A stretch of 64,000 nt of DNA. Source: Hermodice carunculata. Its lineage: Eukaryota > Annelida > Polychaeta > Eunicida > Amphinomidae. Every line of letters starts with the position of its first letter. The first letter of the stretch is position 1. The stretch is from the NCBI GenBank assembly GCA_964020975.1, contig OZ026627.1:32391838-32455837 (forward strand). Direction: 5' to 3'. Position numbers and translations under genes: made by a program. The notes under the pieces are model-generated. The model was not told the DNA's origin, ran no database searches, and saw only the letters and a list, made by a program, of their open reading frames with translations. Shown here piece by piece: positions 38,549 to 52,466 of this stretch.

Positions 38549-38554
38549 AATAAA
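38549..38554 (+). promoter_or_regulatory. Candidate poly(A) signal
   Basis: AATAAA lies 52 bases after the TAA stop of the 1070-codon frame. It could end an unspliced transcript. The region is AT-rich, so a chance match is possible. Confidence 0.4.
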
Positions 38555-38559
38555 AATAT

Positions 38560-38945
38560 ATATAAAGCGTATCTGAATGGGTTCAAACTGTTGACATATC
38601 TATGTTCGTGCAGTTGCTAGTATGGTCATACAGTGGGGAAAACGCCTGTTATGCAGGCCATAGAGCTCATTTTTATTTCCGTAAACGAAAAATAAGCAGG
38701 CGCAACGGGCGATAATCCATGGTAGGCGAGAGATACACGGCTGTTACGTGGACGTTTTGACAGCCGCATAACTGGGATCCATGCATATTAACACATTTTG
38801 TTTCACTCCGTATGTGTCCCGTAAAACTATGTGAAAATGTTTCTCGCCTTCTAAGCATTTTGGCCAGAAGTCCCGACACCAATGACAGTTGTCAAACTTA
38901 GTTTACAGCGACAGGTCTAATGTATAATTAAAAATGAATTAAAAA
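38560..38945. other. Gene-free stretch
   Basis: No downstream lectin exon was recognised here on the plus strand. Confidence 0.4.
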
Positions 38946-39231
<286 letters not shown>

Positions 39232-39359
39232 CTTTAAAACAAACAGTACACAGCTGTCCACTGTGTTCTGTGGATCATGATTAAAACGTAGCTCATTTCT
39301 GAAAAACAGTTAGAACGTCACAAGTGTTAGGGTACAGGCGATTCTATTTCTGGTTAAAT

Positions 39360-40325
39360 AATTCAAGCCTATGTCAAAATTTTACAGAGGAACGTGTGCA
39401 ATATAGACAATAGTAATTCCATATGTATACAGGTTAGACAGGGACAGGTTAGCTTATGGAGAGTAAAGAGTTCGAACTGCGGAATAGGATATTGACTACT
39501 AGGAAGTGGTTCTGGGCAAAAAGACTCAAATACAAAAATGAGGGAAAACTTAAGTGTTATTCTATTGTTACCGTAAATTCTCTGATAGAAGCCGCACCCT
39601 AATTGAAGACGCACCCTGAATTTGAGTCCTTCCCTGGGGAAGATTTTTCGCCATTTCCAATTCACGAAAAACCCTATTAGAAACCGCACCCTAACTTCAG
39701 AGACTTTCGTGGAGATTTTCTGCACACACTGATTATTTAGCATAACAAGCATGTGTACTTATTTACCCTCCTTTAATGCAATTTACCTGAATAAAAGTTT
39801 GATTGAAATAGTGACTGACCGCACATGTCTCCACTGTACGCTTTTAGTTATTAAAGGACAGAATGATTTAAATCGACATTATGACCCTTTTTTAATGTGA
39901 TAATTCTGATGTCTTTACACGCAGTTTTAAATATGACGTATTTTAATAAAGTATGTATCACATGTGCTTGGTGTTTTGTCTATGATGGGCCTATTTGTTT
40001 GAACCATGACGTTGTCAATTATACTAGGTTTCTCGGCAGAAAACCCCTAATACAAGGCGCACCCTGACTTTATGATACTGAATTTGTGTTCTTGAAAATC
40101 CTTACTATAATTGAAGACGCGGCTTGTAATAGATAATTTACGGTAATATCCAAGTATTCAACTCTCTTGTACAAAGTGAACGGAATGTATTAGTAAAATA
40201 TGATTGCACTAATATGCAACGTGCACTTTGCACCACATGCCCAATAAAACCCTGTGAACAATGCATTTATAGAAACTGTGTTCGACAAAATGTTGATGGA
40301 AGTGAGGCGGGTTGACTAACAGTTT
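39360..40325 (+). mobile_element. Penelope-like leader fragment, copy F
   Basis: The end-region tail (TATGTCAAAATTTTACAGAG, then GGTTAGACAGGGACAGGTTA) and leader ORF start (MESKEFELRNRILTTR, at about 39456) match copies B and C. A 573-bp MITE is inserted in the leader at 39571. The sequence beyond the MITE holds a Cys-rich stretch (CTTCPIKPCEQCIYRNC, near 40230) not visible in the other copies because they stop earlier. The element is a fragment only. Confidence 0.6.
39571..40143. mobile_element. 573-bp MITE with TA target duplication
   Basis: The ends are inverted repeats of about 25 bases. The left end is CCGTAAATTCTCTGATAGAA followed by GCCGC. The reverse complement of the right end is CCGTAAATTATCTATTACAA followed by GCCGC. 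Both are flanked by TA (39569-39570 and 40144-40145), the duplication made by Tc1/mariner-type transposases. Inside, CGCACCCT recurs several times near both ends. There is no coding capacity. It sits inside Penelope-like copy F and therefore inserted later. Confidence 0.85.
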
Positions 40326-40339
40326 TGAACCCTTTTTCC

Positions 40340-41170
40340 AGTGGGTGCAAAGGCAGAGAAAAATTAGAGGAACGAGTATGAATACATACAGGATCGTACC
40401 TATGCAGGCTCACCTGGGTTTGGGAAAATATACAACTGTTTGCATGTTAAGCAGGTGTGTGGCATGAAAGTTTAGAAAAGTTGGTATGAGCAGTATGGGC
40501 CAGTTACAGGTTACATCAATTACTGGGGGCCCGGGATAGATCTTAAATATATTACTTACCAGCTGATAATTTCATCAGTTCCTGCAAAGTACCCAGCGAT
40601 CATGCTGGAAGGCTGAAGGGCGTTTCATACTGGAAAGATGCTCACAGAATAGAATTTTTAACGAAATGTCATTTGTTTACTTAATAATTTGAAATAAAGC
40701 CTAGTATTATTGGGCTCTTGTGCTATCACTTGAATTCTTTCCAAAATAAAGGTGTACAAATAGCTACATTGTAATTTATTCGTAAGGGCAGTATTTTTAT
40801 ATATAGGCCTATATATAAATATTTTGCAATGCACTGCATGCATCTCCTTCCCTTTGTCTGTGTGTCAACAATAACATACTGTTTTTATGACATGTCCTTC
40901 TTCTGTCCTATCTCTATCTCCATATCTTTGGTTCCCCTTTAATTTGTTGGTGACTCAACCTCAGAGCCCGTGCGGGTAAGAAACTTTACATTTTGCATGT
41001 TTATTACTTTTGTCTGAAGCATAATCCAGTAATATGATCAAAGAACGGGGTGAATATCTAGTATTAATGATTTTTATCACATCGATTTATTTTAGTGGTT
41101 TAAAAGAATTATTAAAACTTGCTGACCTTCGTTTTACTTGTTGAAAGAGGTAATAATATATACAATATAA

Positions 41171-41207
<37 letters not shown>

Positions 41208-42444
41208 GAACTAAGAAGTACAAAATCAAGCAACTGATATCTTTATCGTTCAAATAAATATATTCATGTATATGTGTATTGTCCTTCACTCTACATCTCT
41301 CTTTTTTCCTCTTGTTTTCTTTGCTCAAGAAAAAAAGTCATTCAGTCCACGTTCATCCTACAATTCTCTCATGTTTTTCTCTTTTCTGTTGTCTGTATAA
41401 TTGTATATTTTCCCATCCAAATTTACTCCAAAATATATGCCGTATATTTTTCCGAGCTCACTTCGAGGGCCCGCCACCCAAATGTATAGCCTCCCCGATC
41501 TCCTCAATACATGTTTGCACATGACATTTGATCGAACACCGGCAATGATTCTTTTTAATATTGCAACCGCCAAGTATAGGAAACGTCATTAATGCTGCTT
41601 TCATAATAAATTTAATTTTCGTAAATTTACCAAAATTTGAAATGCACAATTTACAACACCTAGCTAAACCTTATGTCAGACTCCTCGTCAAAAACACCAG
41701 TTGTTATTTGCTATCTATTGCAGTAAAACGTAACTTATGTTGCTCCATATTAAATTAAATTCCATAAATTTGAAAATATTTGAGATGCATAAAAGATAAT
41801 GATAAATCTTATATCGCACTCCTTGACAAAAACACCAAATTGTTATGTTTAATATCTGCCCAACTAAGCAATATTAGATACGTCCGATTTGAAACACTCA
41901 GTTCGCAAATATAAATATATGAGGAATAGCAAATAAATTCAATAAAATATGGTTTCGTAATTACTGAAATTGCAAAACAATACAAATTGTACTATGTCCT
42001 CATCGAACAAGTGGGATGTAAGAGCACTTTTAGTAGGGAAGAAGGGTGTCTTTTTCTTAACAGAGGGGATTTTTTTCCGTGCATTTATGCATGTGTTATA
42101 GTTGCTTTTCTAATACTGGAATTTATGTAAATTCTCATTTGGAAGGCTATAAAGCTGTGCATGGCTGGCAAAGTTGAATGGATGGAATCAAAGGGAATCG
42201 GTATTAAAAAACCCGCACTGTAGAACATTTATACGCACACAAAAATACATGCATGCAGATGCTGCACCCCATTTGTGATTGATGACAGGACGTTGGGTCC
42301 CTATATGTATAAGCCCATCATTGCTAACAGTTGCTGTTAGAGGTAAATTGGGTCAGCGGTTTCAACTCAAGAATCAGGAATTTTTTATTGAATCAACATA
42401 CACATATCCTCAATTAATATGGTGCAATATAGTATTTTCTAATT
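40340..42444. other. Gene-free stretch with (ACAG)n
   Basis: An (ACAG)n microsatellite lies at 41171-41208. The clustered frames at 41274-41758 overlap on both strands and have no domain. Nothing else was recognised. Confidence 0.45.
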
Positions 42445-42446
42445 TC

Positions 42447-42500
<54 letters not shown>
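42445..42500. repeat. (TA)n microsatellite
   Basis: TATATACA units then about 45 bases of TA. Confidence 0.9.
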
Positions 42501-42504
<4 letters not shown>

Positions 42505-45500
42505 ATCTGGGCCACCTAATCAAGTGACCCACGGAATATTCTTACACTTTCCATTTAATAATTATGCAGATGATATTGATTAAAGGTCAATGTAAGCACC
42601 GATATTTACGGTATTGCAAGCATTAAGAAATTGATCATGTTTATATGGCCTATAAATACATGGTGTTTTTTGTTCCGTCAATTAAAAAAATAAAATGAAA
42701 ATTAAAAATCGAATTATAAATTTTAAAATTTACCCACCAGAATTGCATATATATATATATAAATTTTGTATACAACATTCAGATTCATAATTTCCTTTAT
42801 AATAATTATTAATGTAGATTGAAAATCCCTGGACACCATGTGGTTTAACTTTATCGTTTATCATTGCTGGTGTATTATTCAAAATAATATTGATTGGTAT
42901 AGAGGCCAGAAGCCCTACACTTTATCTACTTGCAGTCGTATTTCTAGAGGCGTGTTCCTTTTAACCAAGAGATTGGACGGCATAATGGACAAGTGGGTTA
43001 TCTGTTCATGCTCATATTAAGTCAGTATGTTGTATCCATTTGGAGCATTATAAATCATAGTAATTATTTTGTCTGATGAAACCATACAGCCGTGTTGTCA
43101 GCACAATCAGACATTTTGCAAATCCTTCTTGACTTTTGTGTGGAAAAGAAAATACTTACCTGCTGACATATTCAGCCTATTCTGATAAAATCGTTAATTA
43201 ATGTTGGTCTTGTCACCACATTCATTAATTCATTCTTTCTTTCTTCCCTCTTTTCTCTTTTCAATGTTGATAATAGGTTTACGTGGTAAATTGGATCAAT
43301 GGTTTTAACAGGGTGACAGTTGTGTCCACAGAGAAACTGACCAAGTGATGGGGAGCAGTACATCAATGGCCACATGCTCAGAAAATCGTCCTATTGTGTT
43401 GAGGTACAAGAGAAACTTACATAGGCTCCACAGGAACAACACCTGTGGTGTAACTGGTTTGGATGTCTTAGTCCAAGCCCTCTTCATGACCTTAGCTTCG
43501 AATATTCACGCCCTTTAGAAAAAAAATTGAGAAAAATACTGCTTCTTTTTGCATCATATCGCTTCATTTTACACAGAATATCATACGTTTGACTGCATAT
43601 TGCAAATTATAAATGAACAGTTTACCTTTGTTTTAAAACTGTAAAATTCTGACCACCCAATTTTTCATGGCATAACCACATGACCAGATCTGGAACATCA
43701 ACAGAGAGCAACACAAAATTTCAGTTCATGAGCAAGTTTCCATCGAGCAAACTGAATTTGACGATACACATTTTTAATGCTAAGCACCATCAGATAGCAA
43801 TTTGGACATTTTCGACATTCGTCTAATTAGCACGAACGGAGCATTTTGCATCATATAAAAAACATCAATATGATACAACATGTAACCAGGTTCAAATGCG
43901 TTCATTTTTTAAACACAGTCAGAATGTATTAAATTTTCCTTTTCTCTCATTTGTGGTCCGATTTTGAAAAAACAGTTACTAACCGATGTTCGTAACTTCA
44001 GCGAACTTGCGGAATTCAAAGAATAAGTAAACCAGGGAACCAAAAGTGTCGTTGAAGTGTGTTACAACGTACACGTACACGTAGTATTGTCCCATTCATG
44101 TCAATAATGCTCCTGAGTGAGCGTCGGCTACTCAAAGGAGGAGGAAGAGGACGAGGATGAGGGGAAGGAGAAGATGAAGAAGAACTATACACACAATCTG
44201 CACATGTCTTTGTACTTGTATACCATGAAGGAAAGAAGAAACTTTTCCTTCCATCTCTTGTTAACATAACTGATAAACACATCACAGATTCTCCTCTTGT
44301 CCTGACAGACCCTGGGTCCAGTGACCTGTGAACGCTATCATTACAATCACCTGTGTTTTTGTTTTCGCTGTGACCAGAAATACTCAGTATTCCTTGTCTC
44401 GGTTTTAAGCATATATTTATTATAAGCAGAGCTGATATAATGTTTTGCCCCTTGTCATATGTTTCAACATGAAGGAAATAAAAGTGTACTCTCTCTTAAA
44501 ATTGTGTAGGGTTGATGTTTCCCGTAAATAACATCTTTTTTTGTCAAATATAGAAGAGCTGTATTTTTTTATTGGCGGAGCCTAGAGATAAATTTTTCAA
44601 TGCAAGACATACATTAGGTATCACTGCGTTTAATTGTCTACTGTGTATGTTCTGTACATTTTCCTAATGATCAGAATCTAGTCTGTCACATGCACACCAC
44701 CAAGATTATGCGGGATCTTTACACTGTCTTACCCACGTGTCTATTGCTTTCTGTTCCTTCTTGTCATGCTTTATGGTTGCACAACTCTTTATCTAATAAG
44801 AATCTGGCTTCATAAGGTCTTTCCCCCCTCCACAGACGCTTAGGATTTTCTACATGGGCAGGCCAACTACTTGCCTTCTAACCAGACTGTGCCCCGTGTT
44901 ACACGCCAATGTGCAGTGGACATTGCCTCGAAGTTAGTCTGCTCAGCTTGCCCCATTGGCAGACCTGAGCCCCTTCAATATAGGCATGTAGTACCCATGT
45001 ACACAAATGGCATGAGAGGCATCTAATCAGGCCACTCTTAAACAGATAAACCAAGTGCCATTCCATTACTGTTATATGTGATGTGTATTTCAAATGATGC
45101 AAAGGCTTTGCTAAAGTTTCAAAGGTGGACGACAGGGCATGTGTTCGCATGAGTGCATGTGGGCTGTCCCAGAAATAACAGGCAAGTTTGATCACTTTCT
45201 GCGTTTGTGCCCCATCAGATTTTGAAATACTCTTGAACATTCTTTGGTATTATTTTTCTGGTTGTGCATAAAACGAATTATTGAATACGTCTCAGCATGT
45301 ACAAGCCAATGTGCATGTTTGTCCCTTTGCTACTGTGTACTTTGGTTTTATCCTAGGCACCCTACATGCCCTTTCCCTGGGGTTAATGATATGAAATCTT
45401 GTATCTTAATAAAACTCTACATTCTGCGAAAAATATAGTGTGTCTATCTGGTAAAAATTGCAAATAAGGGCGGAGGGTACAAGCGACCATTCTCGTTTGT

Positions 45501-46345
45501 AACTGTAGTTAATATTTGCTGCACGGAGGGACAAGTTTCGGGCATAATTTCCCCAACAAATGTGATTGCTTCGCTGACTAGTCCCTAAAACAGGGTTCTT
45601 GGTCTCTGATAACACAAAACTGGATAAAATTTCCCGTCTTACTGCTTTGGCACCACCTGCTGACACATGTTTGACCCTTTTTTCCTTGCTAGTGAAGTAG
45701 ACTCTCCGTCTATTTTTTGGGGCGGGAGGGACGAGAGAAAGCAGAACGGTCTTCTCCAGCACTGCTATAAGTTCATCCAATATTGCCGTATTTTTATTTT
45801 CGTGACGTAAGCTCATGGTAAGCATCATTAAAATAATAAGACGGTGAAAACGCCAATCAATACAGGCCTAACAGAACCAACACCCAAAATCATTGAAATT
45901 AAAACTGCAACTAAGTACCTGGAATATAAAACCCGTGAAAATAATTGGTTATAGAACAAATTATCATTAGTATTTGTAAATGGAGCCAACTCCATTTCTA
46001 TGGTCAAAAATCACATGGACTCACGGTTGAAAGTTTGGTCAGACACAGTCAGATAATTATTAAAATGCATCGACATGGTGGAGCATCTCAACGATGCCTT
46101 TTGTACACGACTCTGTTCTACATTTTATGCAGACAGCTCCAGACAGTGTCTGTAATGGAACCACATATCTTCTAATTTATACACGATTTTTGGCACTGTT
46201 ATTTTAATATCAGGAAATGATCGGGCCTCTTGCATCTGCACCGATACATAAAAAAGGAAGGTGAAAGCGTCCAAACAGAAAAGTACATTTGCTGCCTACC
46301 TAGCTGATTGCATGGCTGGGTTATTTTCTTTCCTGTTGGTTTTCA
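42501..46345. other. Long gene-free stretch
   Basis: A purine-rich run (GGAGGAGGAAGAGGACGAGG and following) lies at 44138-44191. A 140-codon minus-strand frame at 45406-45828 contains a basic PKNRRRVYFTSKEKRVKH segment but matches no family I know and shows no splice or promoter support. A minus-strand frame at 43305-43487 is discussed under rejected items. No other coding signal was found. Confidence 0.4.
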
Positions 46346-46346
46346 G

Positions 46347-46602
46347 CCCTGAACTAAATCCTGAAGGAGAATTGCAATTACTGGAAAGTCTAGCACAGAA
46401 ACTGAGGAATACACCAGTAATGTTCATCATTTTTGCTACTATGATTTGTATATATAGTGATACATTTTCACGTGGATTAGTGGCTGTTGGGTTTTTTTCT
46501 GTGATTTTTATTTGCATTGGCATAAATGTTAGCACTCAACGACGGGTCCATCATCAACTTAATGTATATAGAGTCATGTGTGAGGGGAAGCAAGCTGATT
46601 AA
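46347..46602 (+). CDS. Possible terminal exon encoding two membrane segments
   Basis: A strong splice acceptor (TTTTCTTTCCTGTTGG followed by TTTTCAG) ends at 46346. The frame that follows reads about 85 residues to a TAA stop. It starts PELNPEGELQLLESLAQKL, probably helical, followed by two hydrophobic stretches (VMFIIFATMICIY and LVAVGFFSVIFICIGI) and a basic tail (STQRRVHHQLN). AATAAA follows at 46663. I do not recognise the protein. The frame is also open before the acceptor for about 30 codons, so a short intronless ORF from the ATG at 46312 is an alternative. No partner exon upstream was identified. Confidence 0.3.
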
Positions 46603-46662
46603 CGCAGTTTTTTGAAACTGGAGTAATACGTAAATAAGAAATGAAAACCTTTAAAGATTATA

Positions 46663-46668
46663 AATAAA
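46663..46668 (+). promoter_or_regulatory. Candidate poly(A) signal
   Basis: AATAAA lies about 60 bases after the stop of the possible terminal exon. It adjoins an AAATAAATA-rich simple repeat, which lowers its weight. Confidence 0.3.
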
Positions 46669-46751
46669 CAAGCAAACAAATAAATAGATGAATTTATTTA
46701 TTTATTTATCTATTTATTTTTTATTCATTCACTCATTCATTCATTCATTCT
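46669..46751. repeat. Simple repeat (AAAC/AAAT)n, (TTTA)n and (ATTC)n
   Basis: CAAACAAATAAATAG on the left is partly complementary to ATTTATTTATTTAT on the right, followed by CATTCATTCATTCATTC. Confidence 0.85.
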
Positions 46752-48392
<1,641 letters not shown>

Positions 48393-48547
48393 GCGAGCGG
48401 GGCAAGTTAATATATATGAATAGCTTCTTTTGTACCTATACTATTATGTTTATTAACAGGCGCATGATATTTTTGTTGTTTATTTAATGCGGTTATATTG
48501 TCGCATGGACATCTTCAAGTTCTATGCTTTCCTACTAATGGTACTAA

Positions 48548-48655
48548 ATAGTTCAGAAATAAACATTACCCACATTCATTAATTCCAACCCAACAATGAC
48601 ATAAATACTGCAAAAGACAGATATTTAACAATTACCAAAACATTAATTTTCAGCT
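48548..48655. repeat. Interspersed repeat shared with 19478-19565
   Basis: ATAGTTCAGAAA.AA.(A/G)TTACCCA, CTCATGAATTCCA/TTCATTAATTCCA and AACAATGACA occur in the same order at 19478-19530 and here. The 19.5-kb copy adjoins the Ty3/Gypsy fossil, so this may be another piece of that element or an unrelated repeat. Confidence 0.5.
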
Positions 48656-48954
48656 TTCATCACACAGTCTTGTGGGGCGCTCAAGACTGTCCATCTTTCC
48701 ATCTTTCCCCCGGCCTCACCTTTAGAGAAGTAAGGCTGGTCAATAGGCATGTGTTATGCATGCACATGTAAAGTGTGCCTATAACTTAAGGCTTTTGACC
48801 CCCCGAGTATAAAAAAGTGTGATCTTTATACAAAATGAAATGCTGTGGGAAAGTGCAGAGCTTGAATGGAAATATACATACAAGTGTAATGTATAAAAAT
48901 ATCGACTATTGCACCCATGAACGTATATAAAAAGTGTATGACATAACCAGAGAA

Positions 48955-49115
48955 ACAGTGAAACCTGGCTAAGGGACCACCCACAGGACCTGTAAAAGAC
49001 GGTCCTTTCCGACGGGTGGTCCCTTACGGCAGGTTAACTTTAACTAAAATATGCTAATGGGGATTTTAAGACTGGTTCTTTGTCACAGTTGATCCCTTAG
49101 CAGAGGTGGGCTCAT
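48955..49115. repeat. Hairpin-forming repeat with GTGGTCCCTTA motifs
   Basis: AAGGGACCACCC at 48972 is an exact inverted match to GGGTGGTCCCTT at 49014, with AGGACC/GGTCCT nested inside. A further GTTGATCCCTTAGCAGAGGTG lies at 49087. The unit alternates forward and inverted GGTCC-CTTA words separated by 25-60 bases. Confidence 0.75.
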
Positions 49116-49119
49116 ATGC

Positions 49120-50930
49120 CGGTTGTATTTTATCCAGTGTTCACTGCTTTGCCTTAATTAAATCAATGGATTTACAAGAACATTTATGGGGCTTTATTAT
49201 TCCACAATATATAAGCATGTGGTGTATAACTTCCATGCAATATATCATTATAATGTTAAAAAAATATGTTAATAAGGAAATGTATGTTGAGGATCATCAT
49301 TTGCAATCTGGGTAATGAATTTCTCCATGACAACTCGTCCAAAAAAAACAAAAAGGGAGGCGTGGCCAGGTAATTTATTCTTGTGGCGAAGTAAAGCAGC
49401 GCATTTTCCATTTGGAGCGATTACTTGATTGACAATAAGGGCATCTTGGTCACTCCCAATTCCTATTGAAGACAAAGGGTGGTCATGAAGTGAAGTCAGT
49501 AACACTATCGCCCCTGGGTGATAATAAAGGTAAGCAAAAGCAGCCTTGCTACTGTACTCTTCCCTACAACTTAACTTGTTTTCTTGCAGAAGTATACAAA
49601 ATGCACTCTTCCACTCTGTTAGAGTTTGCCTCATGTGACATCATAGCATCATTTCATCCCGCACAACCAGGTGGAAAAACTACAGAACTGCGCTAATATT
49701 CCGTGGTACTAGTCACTAAACAGCTCTGATTACTCCGCATATCAAGTATTTGGCCCAGTGATATGTTTAGACATGAGTAAATAATCTCAGTGATGTGCAC
49801 AATGAAATACCAAAGAAACTAATACTATTCTTTTTCACCCTTTGGTATGCCTACAGAGTAAGTTCATAACACAGGGAAGATGCATTTTATTGCCTGAATT
49901 TAGAGAGTCCAAAACGATCAGCCACAAATGCACAATCATTTGTATGTTCACATTTACTTTTTATGATGGTCATAATAATTAGAATATTTCAGAAGGTGAA
50001 ATGTTTAAATCATTTACAGACACGATACGAACAAATGAGGGTCACATTTAAAAGTGGAAAGTAAGGCTGCCTGATTACAAAGGATTCATTATTGTTTTCA
50101 CATCGTAGCAAATTGTAAAAGTTTTATCTCAGTTTAGAATGTCCTATTTTAGACCACTTAAGGGACTGAAAAATGTGGTTGTGGCACGAGAATAATGTTT
50201 AGGATACACGTTAGGTTATCAGTGCTCCTGGTGGTCACTGATACATTTACTGGATATGGCTATGTAAACTTGCTTCAACTTACAAAAAAGTACATATTTG
50301 TAGAAAGCTTACAAAATAAAGTAATGCTTCTTCTTAGAAGTGATGTTTTCACAACAATTTTTCACAACGTAAAAGAGAACCACCATTTCTAGAGTTTTGA
50401 CGCAGCACCTACGGTTTCACATATTTCTGTTTCAGATAGTTGGGAAACTCTAAAAGAGTCTAGAGTTTGAAATATTTTGGTTTCTAGGTTATAGGTGTTG
50501 GCATTTCGAATGATGATGTCAAGACTGCACCTAATTGTAACAATCTGAGACAAACGTTTTTGTTCCATTGTGAAAAGTGTCAAATGAAGAAAAAATAATA
50601 AATGGGCTCACTTATAAGCTACATTATGTGATGAGCAAGCAAACACTGTTCCCATTTCTTTCTATTTGCCCGTGGGACTGGGTTCTGGACAGTCTCTCAC
50701 ATGATTCGTCCAGGAACCATACAGTTGACTGGCAAAGGACCCCTATGACAGCTTCACACTAATTTGGAATACACAGCCTACTACATCGGAGTATCATACT
50801 CTGCAAAAGTGCACATTTCCCCACAGCAGATGGGCTTTTCCATCATTTTAAGCTGAACATAAATGTACAGGGCTGTCCTTTTCCTTTTACCAGTTGCAGT
50901 AGCAGTATAAATTAACTGGCATGATGATTA
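49120..50930. other. Gene-free stretch
   Basis: A 121-codon minus-strand frame at 49269-49634 has no recognisable motif and no splice or poly(A) support. Nothing else was seen. Confidence 0.4.
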
Positions 50931-50934
50931 TCAC

Positions 50935-51043
50935 ACATACATACATACATACATACATACATACATACATACATACATACATACATACACACATACAAAC
51001 ATACATACATGCATGCATACATACATACACGCACACACATACA

Positions 51044-51085
<42 letters not shown>
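50935..51085. repeat. (ACAT)n/(TA)n microsatellite
   Basis: ACAT units with CACAC and GCAT variants, followed by about 35 bases of TA, then (CA)n to about 51105. Confidence 0.95.
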
Positions 51086-51089
<4 letters not shown>

Positions 51090-51459
51090 CATACACACAC
51101 ACACAAACTAGACTGAGGGCTCCACCACAGACAGAAGGCAGCAGGAAGAGGAAGTGATTTTCTCTGACTGAAAAATGCATCGCCCAATCACCTCTTTTAT
51201 GACATTCAAAGTGCATGAACCCAATTACAACCGCGCTACTAAATCGGCCGCAGGTAGGATCTGGGGCATGATCTCATTCCCTCATCAGCATAAAGCAAAG
51301 CGTAATTGTGTCATCAACTTGGTCACTGGAACCGCATTTGTGTATTGTATGGTTAGCTTTCTCAAGTCGTAACTTCAGCTAGTAATATAAGAGTGATGAA
51401 GAAGAATTTATGTAAAAAATGACTGCAATTGAAGAGAGAAGTGGCATTAAATTTAAAGA

Positions 51460-51810
51460 TTTTTAAAGGGAAGCAATGAGGACAATCTCAGCCCTGAGCC
51501 AGGACACATTTGCTTGTGTGCCAATTGGACATGGCAAAACACTCTGTCATTCTTACCTTCCCAAAATGTTCGAGAAAAACAGTATTGTCATTGAAATTTT
51601 ACCACTTATTCACCTGATGAAAGACCCATTTAAAGAGACTTAAAACTCATGGAACCAAAGCTGCCTGTGCTGGAGATGTTGATTGCCCCAATGGGATAAA
51701 AAACGGCAAGTTCCAAGTTGTGTTTGCTTTGCCTGAGACAGCTGTATCTGGGACTGTACAAACGACTTTATGCTCAACACCTTATAGAGAATGGCTACGC
51801 TGCCTTGTGA
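51460..51810 (+). pseudogene. RecQ-like DNA helicase fragment
   Basis: The plus strand reads KDF, a stop, REAMRTISALSQDTFACVPIGHGKTLCHS, which is the helicase Q-type lead-in and a Walker A motif (GHGKT where the family has GsGKS). ILPLIHLMKD follows, the family's vSPLiaLMkDQ motif Ia. After a frame change come a THGTKAACAGDVDC segment and FQVVFALPETAV, matching RecQ motifs Ib/Ic (the family's YvSPE.). The DEAH motif that should come next was not found. At least one stop and one frameshift break it. RecQ-type helicases unwind DNA in repair, and similar genes are abundant and often mobile in marine invertebrates. This one is dead. Confidence 0.75.
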
Positions 51811-52077
51811 AGACCAGAAATGAGCTTGACATATATGGAAACTCATGAATATGTAATTTCCCGTGCAACCGTGGCTATGAGTGACACCCACATAGCCATC
51901 CCTGCATCCACTTTGCATGGGCCAGGGACCTCTTCTGTGTACAGTACAGCCTCTTGAAAGGCGGCAACACAATAGCATAGTCGCCTAGAGAGTGTTGGCT
52001 ACTGTGTATACATATGTCAATGTGTGATAATCATCATGCCCAAGAAATTAGACACTTTATAATGTAACTGTCAAAAG

Positions 52078-52202
<125 letters not shown>

Positions 52203-52466
52203 AGCAAAAAAGATGAAGCCAACTCCCTATACAAGTGTCCCAATATTTTTTTTACACACACGCATTAAGCACCTTTAACGATAGGAGATAAAGTTAGAGC
52301 CAAGGACAGAAACATCTGTGTCAGTTACTTGCTTTTGTGGGGCTTTCATGTGCTTTCATGTGTTAAACATAGCAGGGAAGGGTGCCCTTGAGGTACCCTT
52401 GAGGTACTTATTCTTCAATTCAAATCAAACATCCAGCAGATGGGCATCTCCATGTTTTGTATTTAA

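Noticed and set aside
42838-43020. Plus-strand frame with DWYRGQKPYT and DKWVICSC as the missing half of the lectin domain
   Set aside because: Spacing of Trp and Cys residues does not fit a C-type lectin second half, and no phase-0 acceptor precedes it.
43305-43487. Minus-strand frame with EHVAIDVLLPIT resembling the start of a Gypsy integrase core
   Set aside because: Only one short word fits; the residues after it do not follow the family, and no other retroelement part is nearby.
45406-45828. 140-codon minus-strand frame with a basic segment
   Set aside because: No recognisable family, no splice, start or poly(A) support; listed only as part of a gene-free stretch.
49269-49634. 121-codon minus-strand frame
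   Set aside because: No motif and no supporting gene signals; length is within chance expectation for the window.
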